A stretch of DNA of 64,000 nt from Suillus spraguei (GCA_016800925.1 JABCPU010000363.1:1-64000); one strand, 5' to 3'. Counted from the first letter of the stretch, positions 10,648-21,013 are shown. Notes: generated from the sequence alone by a model not told the origin. A program made the numbers and translations.

Positions 10648-13600
10648 AAGCGGAGCAAACACGTAGAAGAAATGGAACTTGCGCGCATGCGTGCTAAGCT
10701 TGGTACAGTTTTCCATTCTTCCTGTCGACAACTAACAATTAGTCCATGTTAGTTCTTACGCGCCCTCAACGAGACATTTTTGATCAAGTACAGCAGTTTG
10801 TATTGCAAAACCCCAGGAAACCCTCACAGCACCGTACTGCGGCCCTGACAATGCCTAATACGTTTCCCGCTCGGGAACGGAAGTTCATCAGCACCCTGGC
10901 GGAGGAGTTGCATCTGTCGGTTACATGGGATGAGTACGATGAAGAGGATCAAAATCTTGTCACATGGCGGCTCCCAGGATTTTTGGACGAACCCTTGGCA
11001 GAAACTGATCCAGAGCAGGCCAACGGAGACAGTAATAGTGAGAGCGAGTAGGAAGATGTGGAGGAAGATGATGATGAAGGTAGGGCTGCAGTAGATCGAG
11101 TGTCAAAGAAATTCGACAAGGCCCCTGTGGTGGATGATGAAGAAGGTGGGGGTTTTGACGCACGACATGAACAATCCATCAACGACAAAATGTCCGAATG
11201 GAAGAGAGGATATTACAAAATGCGTCCCCGCCTTGTATACCGTTCGTCAGACCAACCGGTTGCACGACAGGAGAAACTTGGAATCTCCTATGATGACCCT
11301 AAAGAGATGGACGACTTGATATACCGCTACGCAGAGGGTCTACAATGGGTTATGCATCACTATTACAGTGGGATCGCCTCCTGGGGCTGGTTTTACAATT
11401 ACCATCACGCCCCGCGGATATCTGGTACTTTTTACATTCCCTGTCCTCATTGTGCTATGTTCACATTTTCTTCAAGATTTACGCGACCTTGGTGACAAGT
11501 CGTTCATGTTCGAGCTGTGTAAACCTTTCCGTCCTTTCGAACAACTGATGGGCGTCCTCCCGTCTGCAAGCATGGAACATATTCCGATAGCATATCAAGT
11601 ATGTTCAGTGGCCTGTGTCATGCATTAGACTAATCAACCATAGGACCTAATGTACGATCCAAATTCACCGATATTGGACTTTTACCCTCTTGAATTTGAG
11701 CAAGACTTAAATGGAAAGAAGCAAGAATGGGAAGCAATCGTTAAGATTCCCTTTATTGATGAGCAGCGGCTGTTACGAGCAATGAAATGTGAGTAGCAAA
11801 TTCCGCTTTTTGGTTGTAGTTCGTCATCGTCCCATGTGTGCAGCTCGAGAACATAGGTTGACCCCAGAGGAACGCCGCCGCAATGGGTTTGGAACCAGTA
11901 CCAAATTTATCTTCAGTCCTGGAGAGTCCACAGTCTATCCTTCATCATTACCGGATTTCTTCCCTCCTATATATCGTTGCACATGTAAGATGGAATCCTT
12001 CGACCTTCCAACTCTTGATGGACTCCATCTCGTCCCTGGGCTATGCGAAGGTGTATGCCTCGGTGCAAAAGCTCTCGCTGGATTCCTTTGTGAGTACATT
12101 ACCCCACACAGCACAACTAGGCTTTCACGGTGTCAATGTACACGGTTCGTTCCGAAAGCCGCAACAAGTCAATGGCAGTTCACATACAAAATGCTCACGA
12201 AAACCGCAAGGTAGAGGATATCGCCCAGGAAATGGTTGGCAAACGCACTTTCATCGGTTGGCCTTTCTTGCAAGAAGGGCTGGTCACGGCGGTGTCCGAT
12301 TCATTGTTCAAGTACGAGAAGTTGGTACTCGTGCCTGGTACTCTGGCGAATGTTGTTTCCAATCCGCATTCCCACCAGAGCTTGAGCCATTGGAAGGGAA
12401 AAGCTGAACGGATTGAGACGCTATATTCGAAGAGATGTGGAGTGATTACTGGTTGCACGTCGATGTCCTGGTGCACGTCCGTCCGCTAAAAGGTGCGTGC
12501 TGGTACTTTATGGACGTCCGCTCTTTACACATTCGTGCAGGTTTGAAACGCTTAGAATCAGGCGCATTGGTTAATGACTACGAAGGACCCGAAAAAGAAC
12601 CCGAACAAGCCGTCCAGATGGTCATTTCAGAAGTTGCATCCGAAGATCCCAGGTTCATCGAGAAGGATGCTCCACCTCTGTCGGAGGAATTTTCTGACGG
12701 AACGAACATTTTCTTCCTTGGCGAACACGCGTATGGTGTGGCTGCCCAGGTGTCTTCAACTACTGACAGCGCTTTGTCTGTTGTTCTGGCAATATGTCAC
12801 AATGCCCTACCACAATTTATCTTTCTAAATGATCTCGTAGTTCTTCCTTTCAGATAAAACGGAGAATAACAAGTTCAAGATTATTGTTGATAATCGTATT
12901 TCACAGCACTACTTGCCATCGTTCAAAGCAGCTTCCACAATCGGAATGTCACCCAGAGCGCTCTCCAAAATCACGTCAAGCTTCATGGTTCCCACCGATC
13001 ATCAAAAGAACAATCTCGGACTGAGCATCAAGTTCGAGGCCAAGGGCTTGAAAGTTATTGACTACTCACGGAAGGCTGGTCGTTATTGGGAGTTTAGCGA
13101 GAAGGCAGTTGACCTCATTCGTGAATATAAGGTTGGTCCTGTCTGGACCAAGGGGGCGACGGTAAGCTGTTGGATTTGCCCGACAATTCCTTGATCTCAT
13201 CTCTAGGATGATAGATATGGCTCGCGCTACGGACATCTTTGACTTTCACGCTGATGCTGGGGTCAAGGAAGTAAAGTCGTGGTTCAAATCGAAGGGGGTC
13301 CGAGATCTTGAGCCAGTTTCCCTATTCTCGGACAGCCTAGCGAAGGTATGGAATCGTCGTTTATCCCGAGTCACGTTTCATTCAAAACTGTCTTTAGAGC
13401 ACTGTCAAAGAAATTGAACAGGTTGCCGATGACATCAATAAGAACAGGTCCAAAGCTGGAATCAAGAAAGCCATTGTGAAGAATATCCCTCGTCACGCAG
13501 TTCTAAAACCATCGCACGCTATCTATCGACTCCAGAACCAGCGCTTTGCCTTGGGAGACAGGGTAACTATGGTTCAAGATTCAGGTGGAGTTCCGTTGTC

Positions 13601-13693
13601 TGCAAAGGGTGTTGTCGTTGGGTTGAATACAAAGTCGATGGATGTCGTGTGGGATGTGCCATTTATGTCTGGTACAACGCTTGGGGACAAGTA
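10590..13693 (+). pseudogene. XRN1: XRN1 5'-3' exoribonuclease, central fragment
   Basis: XRN1 degrades decapped mRNA in the cytoplasm. Here the sequence enters after the N-terminal catalytic region and leaves in the SH3-like domain. Blocks in order: NWFKGKRSKHVEEME; VLTRPQRDIFDQVQQFVLQ; FPARERKFISTLAEELHLSV; YAEGLQWVMHHYYSGIASWG; PFRPFEQLMGVLPSASMEH; ILDFYPLEFEQDLNGKKQEW; DIAQEMVGKRTFIGWPFLQE; RFALGDRVTMVQDSGGVPLS; and VVWDVPFMSGTTLGDK before a stop. Introns are retained, so this is a DNA-level copy. Damage: an in-frame TAG at 11049-11051, a lost donor near 11220 (GT to AT), a similar donor change near 12795, and frame changes near 12088, 12145 (duplicated GTTC) and 12455. Without its catalytic half it cannot act as a nuclease. 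A complete XRN1 presumably lies elsewhere. Confidence 0.92.
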
Positions 13694-13702
13694 GGTGGAA
13701 CG

Positions 13703-13754
13703 CTATGGTGTACGGTCTTTCGTCCGCGCCTCTGTAGTCGTCCTAGTATGACAT
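13703..13754 (-). repeat. inner inverted repeat, right (52-bp core, copy C)
   Basis: This is the reverse complement of the cores at 484-535 and 10567-10618, with two or three mismatches. It starts ten bases after the XRN1 fragment ends, so the 52-bp unit brackets the XRN1 fragment in inverted orientation. Confidence 0.92.
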
Positions 13755-14127
13755 AGCTTCTCATGAAACCACTAGGGAAGCCCTCAGGGTCAATTGTAAG
13801 ACCTGTTGTCATCTTGATAGACGCGGTGGACCGTGTTGCATGAGAAGGTAGAGAACTGACTGACAAGAAGTGATTACTGTACATGTGACCAGACCAAAAC
13901 GATAATCAAATAGTATTATTCACGAGCATCAGCATCTAGTAAAGATGAGGCCCTGGAAGAATTTTTAGCCCAAAGTGTGATTGCATCTGTAGATCAGATG
14001 CCTTCATGATCATCTAACTTAGTCTTGGGTCGTTTCGAGAGATGTAAGAGTGCTTGGCGAGTGAGAGAACCTCCGAGTCCATTTGTGCGGGGTGACAGTG
14101 TGCGTTTGAGATTCCCTAGTAAATGTG
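13755..14127. other. spacer between inner and middle repeats
   Basis: No family is recognised. The plus-strand frame starting at 14025 reads antisense to the HNH-like gene and is considered a shadow. Confidence 0.4.
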
Positions 14128-14705
14128 CATTGTTACAGAACTGGGTTGTTGGGAGAGTTCAGTGCGTACGTGTTTTGGATCTCGTGGTACGTGTGGGTAT
14201 TGGACCTGAGTCGGCCCCTCTTTCTCTTACCAACCCTTTCTGCCTTGTCCCTCTGCCTCCAAGCCTCAGCAGCACTCCTGGCGCCCTGAAAAAGATCCCA
14301 AGTATCACACAACAGCATAAGTCGCTGTTGAAATTCTCGAGACTCGTCCGTCGGTTGTGGGTAGCGTTCCAGAACAAGCCGACCAATTTGATCTCGGTCG
14401 CACTTTGGCCCTGCGTTTATGACAACAAACGGAGGCGTGATATGAGATAGAAGGGGCGGAAGATCAGAGTAAGGATATGGATAAGTTATTGCTGATTGCT
14501 CTTGCTCTTGCCTCGTAAGCGTTGTTGCGGGGTAGTTGGCCACCATGGTATATTGCCTCAACCTTCGGAATTTCCACTGCATGAAAGTGAGTATTTCAGT
14601 GGTTGGCAATACTATGAGAAACCTACCTTTTGTTGAAAAGATAGAGGGGCCTCACCAGATGACATACTTTTCCTCCATGCAATAACTGTCTTGACATAAT
14701 CATAT
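14128..14705 (-). repeat. middle inverted repeat, right arm (578 bp)
   Basis: This arm is the reverse complement of 9688-10265. It carries the last two exons of the HNH-like gene, and at its outer edge (14705) the gene continues into its upstream exons. This copy therefore keeps the authentic 5' context. Confidence 0.95.
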
Positions 14706-15305
14706 ACGTCTTGCAGCGCGTGAATATCCGGTAAAAGAAACCAGTAGTTCCTATCGAAAGATTTATGCCAATCACCAGTTACTGCGGATTAACATCAGCA
14801 TTTGAAGCTCGCAGAAGATACAATGTGGCGTACAACAGAACAAATTTAATCTACTATCAACCTGAAATTTTGTATATTCTATGTGAAGGCAATATTCATA
14901 GAGGGTGAACTAAAAAAACATAAGCATTGCACATCCCATAACTTGCACACTGCTTACCTCATTGAATTGGCTCTTGCGTTGAACGATGTGAGCAATCTCC
15001 AGAAAATCATCTTTATGTTCCAGCCAGCGTAATGAGGCATTTCCGTCCCGATTGGCCGTAGACCTTGGCACAAATTTTTTTGAATACCTTGCGGGTTCCA
15101 GAAGAAAGAGCAGATTGGGTTTGTGAGCGATTAGTAGGAGTTGAATAGTTAGTGGGAGTCTTTTTCTTTGTCGGGGTGAATTCGTCGTAGCTACTTTCTA
15201 GGAGATCTGGACTTGGGGTTTTAATACGGTCGTGGTTGATGTTATAGTCAGAATCGATATCGCGGCCTGAAGATTCAGGGTTCCGAACAGACGGTTCTGA
15301 GCAGA
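14133..15305 (-). CDS. HNH-endonuclease-like protein (agaricomycete type)
   Basis: Reading the minus strand, an acidic and basic N-terminal region (NPESSGRDIDSDYNINHDRI, then EFTPTKKKTPTNYSTPTNRS) leads to a block with KCLIT, followed by ASLRWLEHKDDFLEIAHIVQ. After an intron it continues TGDWHKSFDRNYWFLLPDIH, which fits the second half of an HNH motif (N...dWHxxFDxxxxxLLP). The C-terminal 180 residues end ALNSPNNPVL. The pattern resembles HNH_2-type proteins common in agaricomycete genomes; nuclease activity is inferred, not shown. The 5' end is unclear because no ATG is seen before a stop near 15315. The 3' half is duplicated in inverted orientation at 9688-10265. Confidence 0.5.
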
Positions 15306-15340
15306 GCGACTCATCTCATACATATACAAAGTATTTACTT

Positions 15341-15371
15341 GTTCAATTAGGAAATGTTGGACTTAGTGAAA
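15341..15371 (+). repeat. partial terminal repeat of an older Tc1/mariner copy
   Basis: These 31 bp match the inner part of the left terminal repeat at 15413-15445 (AATTAGGAAATGTTRGACTT) with few changes. They lie directly outside the present element, suggesting insertion next to or inside an older relic of the same family. Confidence 0.6.
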
Positions 15372-15485
15372 TTACAGCTCTTTGCATAAAGGATGGCAGT
15401 GGCGTCATTTTTTCGTTCAATTAGGAAATGTTAGACTTGGTGAAATTTCGCTCACTGTACACCATCTTCTCTTCAAATCATTATT

Positions 15486-15722
15486 ATGGTGTTTATAACT
15501 ATCGCTGCATCTAAAAAATACAAGAGTCTACTAGATTATGACAGCCTGAGTGACCTCGATTCCATTTCTAATGGCCCTGATGACAACAATACTCGAATCG
15601 AGGGACCTTCAGAGGATGACATGGATGAGGAACCCGACTCTAACGACGATGGCGAAGATGACAAGCCTGTGCAGTCCTCGAGCCTTCAACAACTGTTGCA
15701 GCAACAATACCATCTAGTGTGA
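15486..15722 (+). CDS. acidic open frame inside the transposon
   Basis: This 78-residue frame runs antisense to the transposase remnant and occupies the part of the element where the rest of the DDE domain should be. It is rich in Asp, Glu and Ser (for example DSISNGPDDNNTRIEGPSED). No family is recognised. It may be filler or captured DNA rather than a gene; its last 15 codons overlap the transposase relic. Confidence 0.25.
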   Translation: MVFITIAASKKYKSLLDYDSLSDLDSISNGPDDNNTRIEGPSEDDMDEEPDSNDDGEDDKPVQSSSLQQLLQQQYHLV

Positions 15723-16285
15723 GGGCTTCTGTGGATGTCCGGCGTCCACGCACAAACACCTACTTTTTCTGTGCGCGTGTGCCTGTTTTTGATCGACCAT
15801 AGCGTCTACTGAGTGTGCGCTCATCCTTTGATGTCTCGTCAATGAATCCTAACTCCTGTGGATCATACTGAACCATACGTGCGATAAACTCACAGAGTTT
15901 CGTTGCGTTCCTTGGCAATGCGCTTGAGTTTTTTGTAGCTCACATTAGCACGTTCGAGCTCGCGAAAGATTGTTGTGAAATGTACAGATATGAATTGATT
16001 TGTTGCAAGGAGGTGCGTGAGTTCGTCCAAAAAATAGTCAGGATTTTGCCTTATGAGACGAAGCAGACAATCAATATCTTCATGATCAAGAGCACGCAGA
16101 CGACCACGTAATGTAGGTCGATGGTTCACGACGTCGCCGGTTTCGCGCCAGAGCTTCAAAATCCGAAACCAGGTGCGCTCGGAAAATCCACAGGAATCTA
16201 GGATATTGCGGAGGCTTAGAAGGTCTCGCTCATGGAGTCGGATTGCTGCAAGTTTCACATCGCGACTGATCTTGCGAAATCCCAT
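15677..16285 (-). pseudogene. Tc1/mariner transposase, broken and 3'-truncated
   Basis: The frame from 16285 begins MGFRKISRDVKLAAIRLHER and contains two helix-turn-helix-like blocks (LRNILDSCGFSERTWFRILK; HEDIDCLLRLIRQNPDYFLD). It ends KRIAKERNETL at a stop near 15890. The DDE domain continues in another frame, MVQYDPQELGFIDETSKDER with the first catalytic Asp, then meets a TAG at 15760-15762, and goes on VFVRGRRTSTEALTLDG to VVEGS near 15677. There the homology stops. The segment carrying the second Asp and the third acidic residue is absent, so the element cannot mobilise itself. Confidence 0.88.
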
Positions 16286-16406
16286 GTTGCAGAGATGATA
16301 ATGATGATAGTATAGTAAGGCTACATGAGCGAAATTTCACTAAGTCTAATGTTTCCTAATTGAACGAAAAAAATGACGCCACTGCCATCCTTTATGCAAA
16401 GAGCTG

Positions 16407-16609
16407 TAAACAATGAGTAAAGCACAAGCCTGTGATTTCACGTTGACATACCCTTTCGTTGATCAGACTGAGCAGCCGAAGGGGATCAACAAGGATAGCA
16501 GATGCGTGCATGTGAAGTTGCGAAGCACCAAATAGCAGAGGCGTGATTAACGATCCTGCGACAATCAAATCCGACCCCTGAATATCATATCATCAGTTTC
16601 AATCAGTCC
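16407..16609 (-). other. protein-like fragment of unknown gene
   Basis: On the minus strand, 16585-16445 reads SDLIVAGSLITPLLFGASQL, then ASAILVDPLRLLSLINER, ending at a GTATGT donor-like site. It looks like one exon of a real protein, but I cannot name the family. If the outer inversion is undone, this segment would lie next to phosphomannomutase. Confidence 0.35.
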
Positions 16610-16870
16610 GAAGTGGATTATCCTTACTGGTCTATCATTGTGCATGGTCGCCACCTTACTGCTGGCGCTCGGTGGGGGAAAGCCCGAAAACTATTGGCCA
16701 TTTGTATTCCCAGCATTTGTACTTGGCAGCGCCGGAGTCATGGTTGCTTTCTCACATACGAAGTAAGTTTCAAATAATAGCAGTTTTCCGAGCACAGTTT
16801 ACTTGCTTCATAGTATCGCTATTTTCCAAGCTGCGCCTTCATCCATGTCCGGCACAGTTGGTGCTATGTT
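16610..16870 (+). repeat. outer inverted repeat, right arm (261 bp)
   Basis: This arm is the reverse complement of 7497-7757. It includes the short intron after VMVAFSHT. Its right edge continues into the genuine transporter C-terminus, while the left edge abuts unrelated sequence. Confidence 0.95.
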
Positions 16871-17069
16871 TAACGGCGCGCTTCAATTTGGATCCGCAAT
16901 TGGTCTTGCTGCTATAACCTCAATAGAGACCTCCGTGGAGGCTACTCATGGAGGTTCGCACGAGTACGCGGGAAGAGCTGCGTCGTTTTGGTTCATCCTT
17001 GGGATTGTTACTCTTCAATTCATTTTGATATCAATATTTTACGACTGCAGTACGGACCACAAACCCTGA
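16610..17069 (+). pseudogene. MFS transporter, C-terminal fragment
   Basis: The exon starts in the middle of a membrane segment (KWIILTGLSLCMVATLLLAL). It passes an intron and continues SMSGTVGAMFNGALQFGSAI, then ASFWFILGIVTLQFILISIF, and ends CSTDHKP at a stop (17067-17069). These are the last helices and tail missing from the transporter gene at 7497-9166. There is no upstream start codon, so it is an orphan 3' end. Confidence 0.88.
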
Positions 17070-17555
17070 CCCCGGGCCTATGCAGCATTCTACGCCACAC
17101 AGTACGACGGGCTGTGGCAAAAAACTTAATGATAGTAGGAATATAACCACCACAACTGAAGTCAACTAAGGTGTACATTTCTTCAGACGACTTGCCAAGA
17201 CATGTTATCACTACACACTACTACTTTCTCAGGTTTGGAGAAAACTTCACTCATAGTGTATTTGTATGCATGACGATCTTGACCGCAAATAGAGACTTGA
17301 CGATTCTTACTGCTTATTGGTCACAGAACAGACGTAGATCCAACAATTGGTAGGGGTTTGTATAGGCGTTGACTGTTCCCAGAGAACTCAGGCCTTCAAT
17401 ATATCATCATTTTCCATGGCGGACCCACTATCTATCCCACGCTGGATTACAACCCTCGAACGAGTTGGCTCGATGTTAGTTGTCGATTTACACATCGTGA
17501 ATGAACATAAACTACTTGCAGCAAGTTGGGATCAGTGGGAAGATGGGACGCACGC
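17070..17555. other. intergenic, nothing recognised
   Basis: There is no supported gene. The plus-strand frame at 17347-17565 partly overlaps the RPN6 relic in antisense. Confidence 0.4.
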
Positions 17556-19110
17556 CAGCTTCTAGCTCATCAAATACGATTAGGCATCCTCGTCCCTGAT
17601 CCAGCACGACGTGGAACACCTTGTAATGCCTTGTCCAAGATCATCTGGGATAGCCTGAAACACGACATCAACTACTCTTCACAGAGAAAATTTAATATGC
17701 ACTTGGCCTCAACGTCCTGCCGTCCTTGCCCAACCTGTTCGGCCACGTAGTCAATCTCTATCACTGAGTATGGCTCAGCGATACGCAGCAGGTTTTTCTG
17801 AATAAGGGTGTCGTAAAGTGCTGCAAGATGCGAGCGAATGGTGGGGTCTGGTGAGAGTTCTGTGTAGCAATGACAGGTTAGCAACGAGTTGTGTGGGATG
17901 AGTTTAACGTACCGCGTTTGTAATTCCGAAGAAAATCTGCCAGGGTTCTAATGGGCAAGCGCTATGGCACGCATGCTTTCGATCTCGTGGAGCTGAGCGT
18001 AACACACACCAAGCTTGACAGAGAGAAGTGATGTTACATCTTCAGGCTGGAAGGCACGTTCAGACTGACAAGCAAATTTCAAATCAGTAGCGACGCACCA
18101 TATTCAACATGACCTTGCACAAAAGGATGTACTTGACAGCATTCAGCGCTGCTGGGTCATCCTGCGATGACATACTCTCAAAGGTCTCATAGAAATATGA
18201 GCATGCAGTAGCGTAATCCTTGTCCTCTGCATGGAGAATACCGGCTTGGAGGTCTAACGCTGCTTGAAGATGAGGAGGACAATATATTGAGTTTGCAGCA
18301 GTCCTGGCGGAAGTGAGGGCAGCCTTTGCATTTCATGGACGTAAGGGCACATGATGAGAATACCCGGATGGCACCTGAAGGACTAACCTTGGACTTCGAG
18401 GGGTTTCCAATGCCACGGTAGACGCGACTCTCTGTATTTCGGTAAGAATCATCTTGTTATCTAACCTCTTCAACTCTGTCAAGAGTGCGTCGATTCGCGC
18501 TAAGGTTAACATGTACTGCAGTGCTTCAAGTTGCCTGTACCAATGGTCGGCATCATTGTAAGAAGTAGAAATGTTTCTTACAGGGAAACAAGTCAAATTT
18601 CCAAGCTATGTTTGAGGAATACGCGCTTTTCACGCTTTGACCACTCAATGTTATCGGTCAGGACGTCAATCTGGGTTTGCTGGCTGTTGGGGATAGAGTT
18701 GGGAGTGTGCGTACTACAAGGCAGACATCAATAAAGTAAAGCAGGCCAAGGACAGAGGACGCTCACTCAGCTTAGCAGTCTTTGCCTTGGCAGTTTAAGA
18801 CATGAATGATCTCGAGAGTGTGATAACTTGCGCTAAGCTACTGGCATCTCTGTCTGGAGTCAAGGCTTGCGTAAAACAATGGACTTTGCAAGACTCACCT
18901 TTGATCTCAATAGAGGTCTGCGAGTTTGATCAAGGCCGACTCTTAGTCACGCATGGGCTGTTCCTTGTCAGCACTAGCAGCCAAGACATGCACTGTTTGG
19001 CGTACCTGTAGAATCCAATATTTGTTTGTAAATCTTCTCTGCACGCTTTGGGTTAAAGGACGCAAGATCTGCAGCTTACTTGAGGAGGTCTTCAGTAGAT
19101 GTCACGATTC
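17556..19110 (-). pseudogene. RPN6: 26S proteasome lid subunit RPN6, decayed
   Basis: RPN6 holds the proteasome lid against the base. Blocks on the minus strand in order: FNPKRAEKIYKQILDS; ADKEQPMRD stop ESALIKLADLY stop [150 protein letters not shown]; and VLDQGRGCLIVFDE. Most of the family is present with introns. In-frame stops occur near 19077, 18944, 18908 and 18592, each replacing an expected Gln or Arg codon (C to T changes). Frame changes lie near 18435 and 17625, and the last 30 residues are unrecognisable. This is a dead copy of an essential gene. Confidence 0.87.
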
Positions 19111-19549
19111 TATACCAGTAGTTGAAAGTGTTCATGTCTTCACACCGTGGGAACAGGAGCTTGTGAGACGCGTCCAAGAGAAGCTCCCTAACACTAGTAC
19201 TAAGGCAGCCCTGCGGATGCATCATGCGTGCAAAAGTGGAAGTTCAAGGCATGAAAATGAATTATTGATGTATTCAAAATTAGCGTCTGGGTGGATCCAT
19301 TCGTACGTTGCACGTGAAGATGATTCACTCAAGTTACAGAAGAACAAATGGGAATTGCGGCCTTGGTAGTTGGCAGAGATGCACGATGTAAGAAGTGTTG
19401 GAACGAACGCTGACTCAACCTGCGTCAAGCGCTAATATAAGTGCAGGCCTAAACATGGTTACAGAAATGGCAAATGCCATATATTCAAAGGATACGTTCA
19501 GATTACATTTTAAGCTTCAAGTATCTAGTAATTGTGATGCAAAGACTTA
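19111..19549. other. intergenic, nothing recognised
   Basis: Short frames on both strands (for example minus 19428-19222) show no family resemblance. No repeat was noticed. Confidence 0.35.
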
Positions 19550-21013
19550 TCATGGTTCATTATCGTAAACTGCGCGGAATATGGCAATCATATGGGTCCT
19601 GTCGTCAACAGCGGTCAGACCTAGAATGCTCTCTGCGATGGCCTTCTCTGTTGAGGTGTGAGCTGCAATATCTCCGTAAGTCCTGATATGGTTAGGATGA
19701 ATGAGTAATCGGAGAGTCGGATGGTCCTGCCCAATGGCCTTCCAATATTCTGATATGTCATTGGAACCCTGAAACATCACCTCTGCTTCAGTCATTATTG
19801 CGGTTCGGACAGTAAGATCATCTCCTGGGTTTGAATTGGCCTTCCCGTCTTTCCACTCTCTCCAGCCCTTGTGCCCGCACATTATAGCAAGCTGATCACG
19901 GCCCATGTCAAGGAGTACCTGTCGTCGGATCTTATCAATTGCAACTTTATCCTGTAAGGCCCAAATATGAGTGTGACAAGCGACAACAACAAAAAAACAC
20001 AAGACGAACGCCCAAAACAGCTCTGGTGGTTTCATCCATTTTATCACTGAGCTCATTGTTGTTGTACTTCAGTCGAGCATTGTCCTGCTTCAACTCTTCG
20101 ATGTCAGTCTTCAGCCCAGCAAGCTCATCGACATCATGCTTCAGTCCAGTATTTTCCCACCTCAGCTCCTCGACATCATGCTTCAGTCCAGTATTTTCCC
20201 ACCTCAGCTCCTCGACAACCTGCCTCAGCTCTCCGATGTCGTGCTTTATCCCAGCACTTTCCTGCCTCAGCTCATTATTTTCCCGCCTTAGCTCAGTATT
20301 TTCCCGCCTCAGCTCTTCGACGTTGTGCATGAGGGCAGTATTTACCTGCCTCAGCTCAGTCATGTCACGCCCAAATCTTTCCTCCATTGCCTCGAATCTA
20401 AGAAGAAGCATATCATGGTCAACTGAGAACATAAACATTAGTTGAACGGTCATATGAATTGAAGGCCATGAAAACACACCCGTTTTAATATAGCACTTGG
20501 TGCTCTCCTCTCTAGCCAATGGGGCGACATTTTTTTGAGTATTGATGTCACGTACTTCATGGATGGCGGATTGAAGCGCATCAACAAAGGGCGAGGGCGT
20601 CAAGAGCTGTCCATTAGGAGACTCTGGGTATACAACCATCGTGAGATTACCCTTCAGACTGCAGATGGTGGTATTATTGTCCTTTGGAGCTGATCAAGTG
20701 TTACAATCAGCATCCATTGTGAATATGTGTGTAATAATGGCATCGGCGACATACCTGGGTAGAAATCGGTACAATCGGGGTCTATGGAGACGGGCGGCAC
20801 ACCGGAAAGTGTATTCAGATGTTCCTTGATTGCTACCATCCCTTCCTGCTTAGCTCTGGCAACAGTTACATTACCTGGTAAGTCTATAGATTTCTGCAAC
20901 TTTGTCTCCGCATAGAGTACCACAACTTGCTTGCGATTGGGTGGCATTGCATTGTCTAAACGGTAGTCAAGTGGTATACGGGCATGCTCAATTCTTAAAG
21001 TTGTCAAGGTCAA
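19550..21013 (-). CDS. hypothetical coiled-coil protein with repeats
   Basis: The first exon (21013 downward) encodes NRKQVVVLYAETKLQKSIDL. A second exon (from 20639) includes VVYPESPNGQLLTPSPFVDA. A third carries a long coiled coil made of degenerate 7- and 14-residue repeats such as ELRRENTELRRENNELRQES and two copies of VEELRWENTGLKHD. After an intron ending TTACAG (about 19952) the C-terminal exon reads AIMCGHKGWREWKDGKANS and HPTLRLLIHPNHIRTYGDIA, ending AVYDNEP. The C-terminal module recurs in uncharacterised agaricomycete proteins, as far as I recall. No enzyme motif is seen. The exons are open with usable splice sites, so the gene may be intact. Confidence 0.6.

Larger units (their letters stand above)
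15375..16406 (-). mobile_element. Tc1/mariner-type DNA transposon, 1.03 kb
   Basis: Terminal inverted repeats of about 80 bp run from 15375 to 15454 and from 16326 to 16406. They begin CAGCTCTTTGCATAAAGGAT and mirror each other with a few mismatches. Both ends are flanked by TA (15373-15374 and 16407-16408), the target duplication expected of this superfamily. The interior encodes the N-terminal part of a transposase on the minus strand and an unrelated acidic open frame on the plus strand. It sits just upstream of the HNH-like gene. Confidence 0.93.

Noticed and set aside
17347..17565. Plus-strand string TTLERVGSMLVVDL resembling the RPN6 C-terminal TLEQVGKVVDSL
   Set aside because: It lies on the strand opposite to the RPN6 relic and has no exon context; short chance similarity is more likely than a local inversion.
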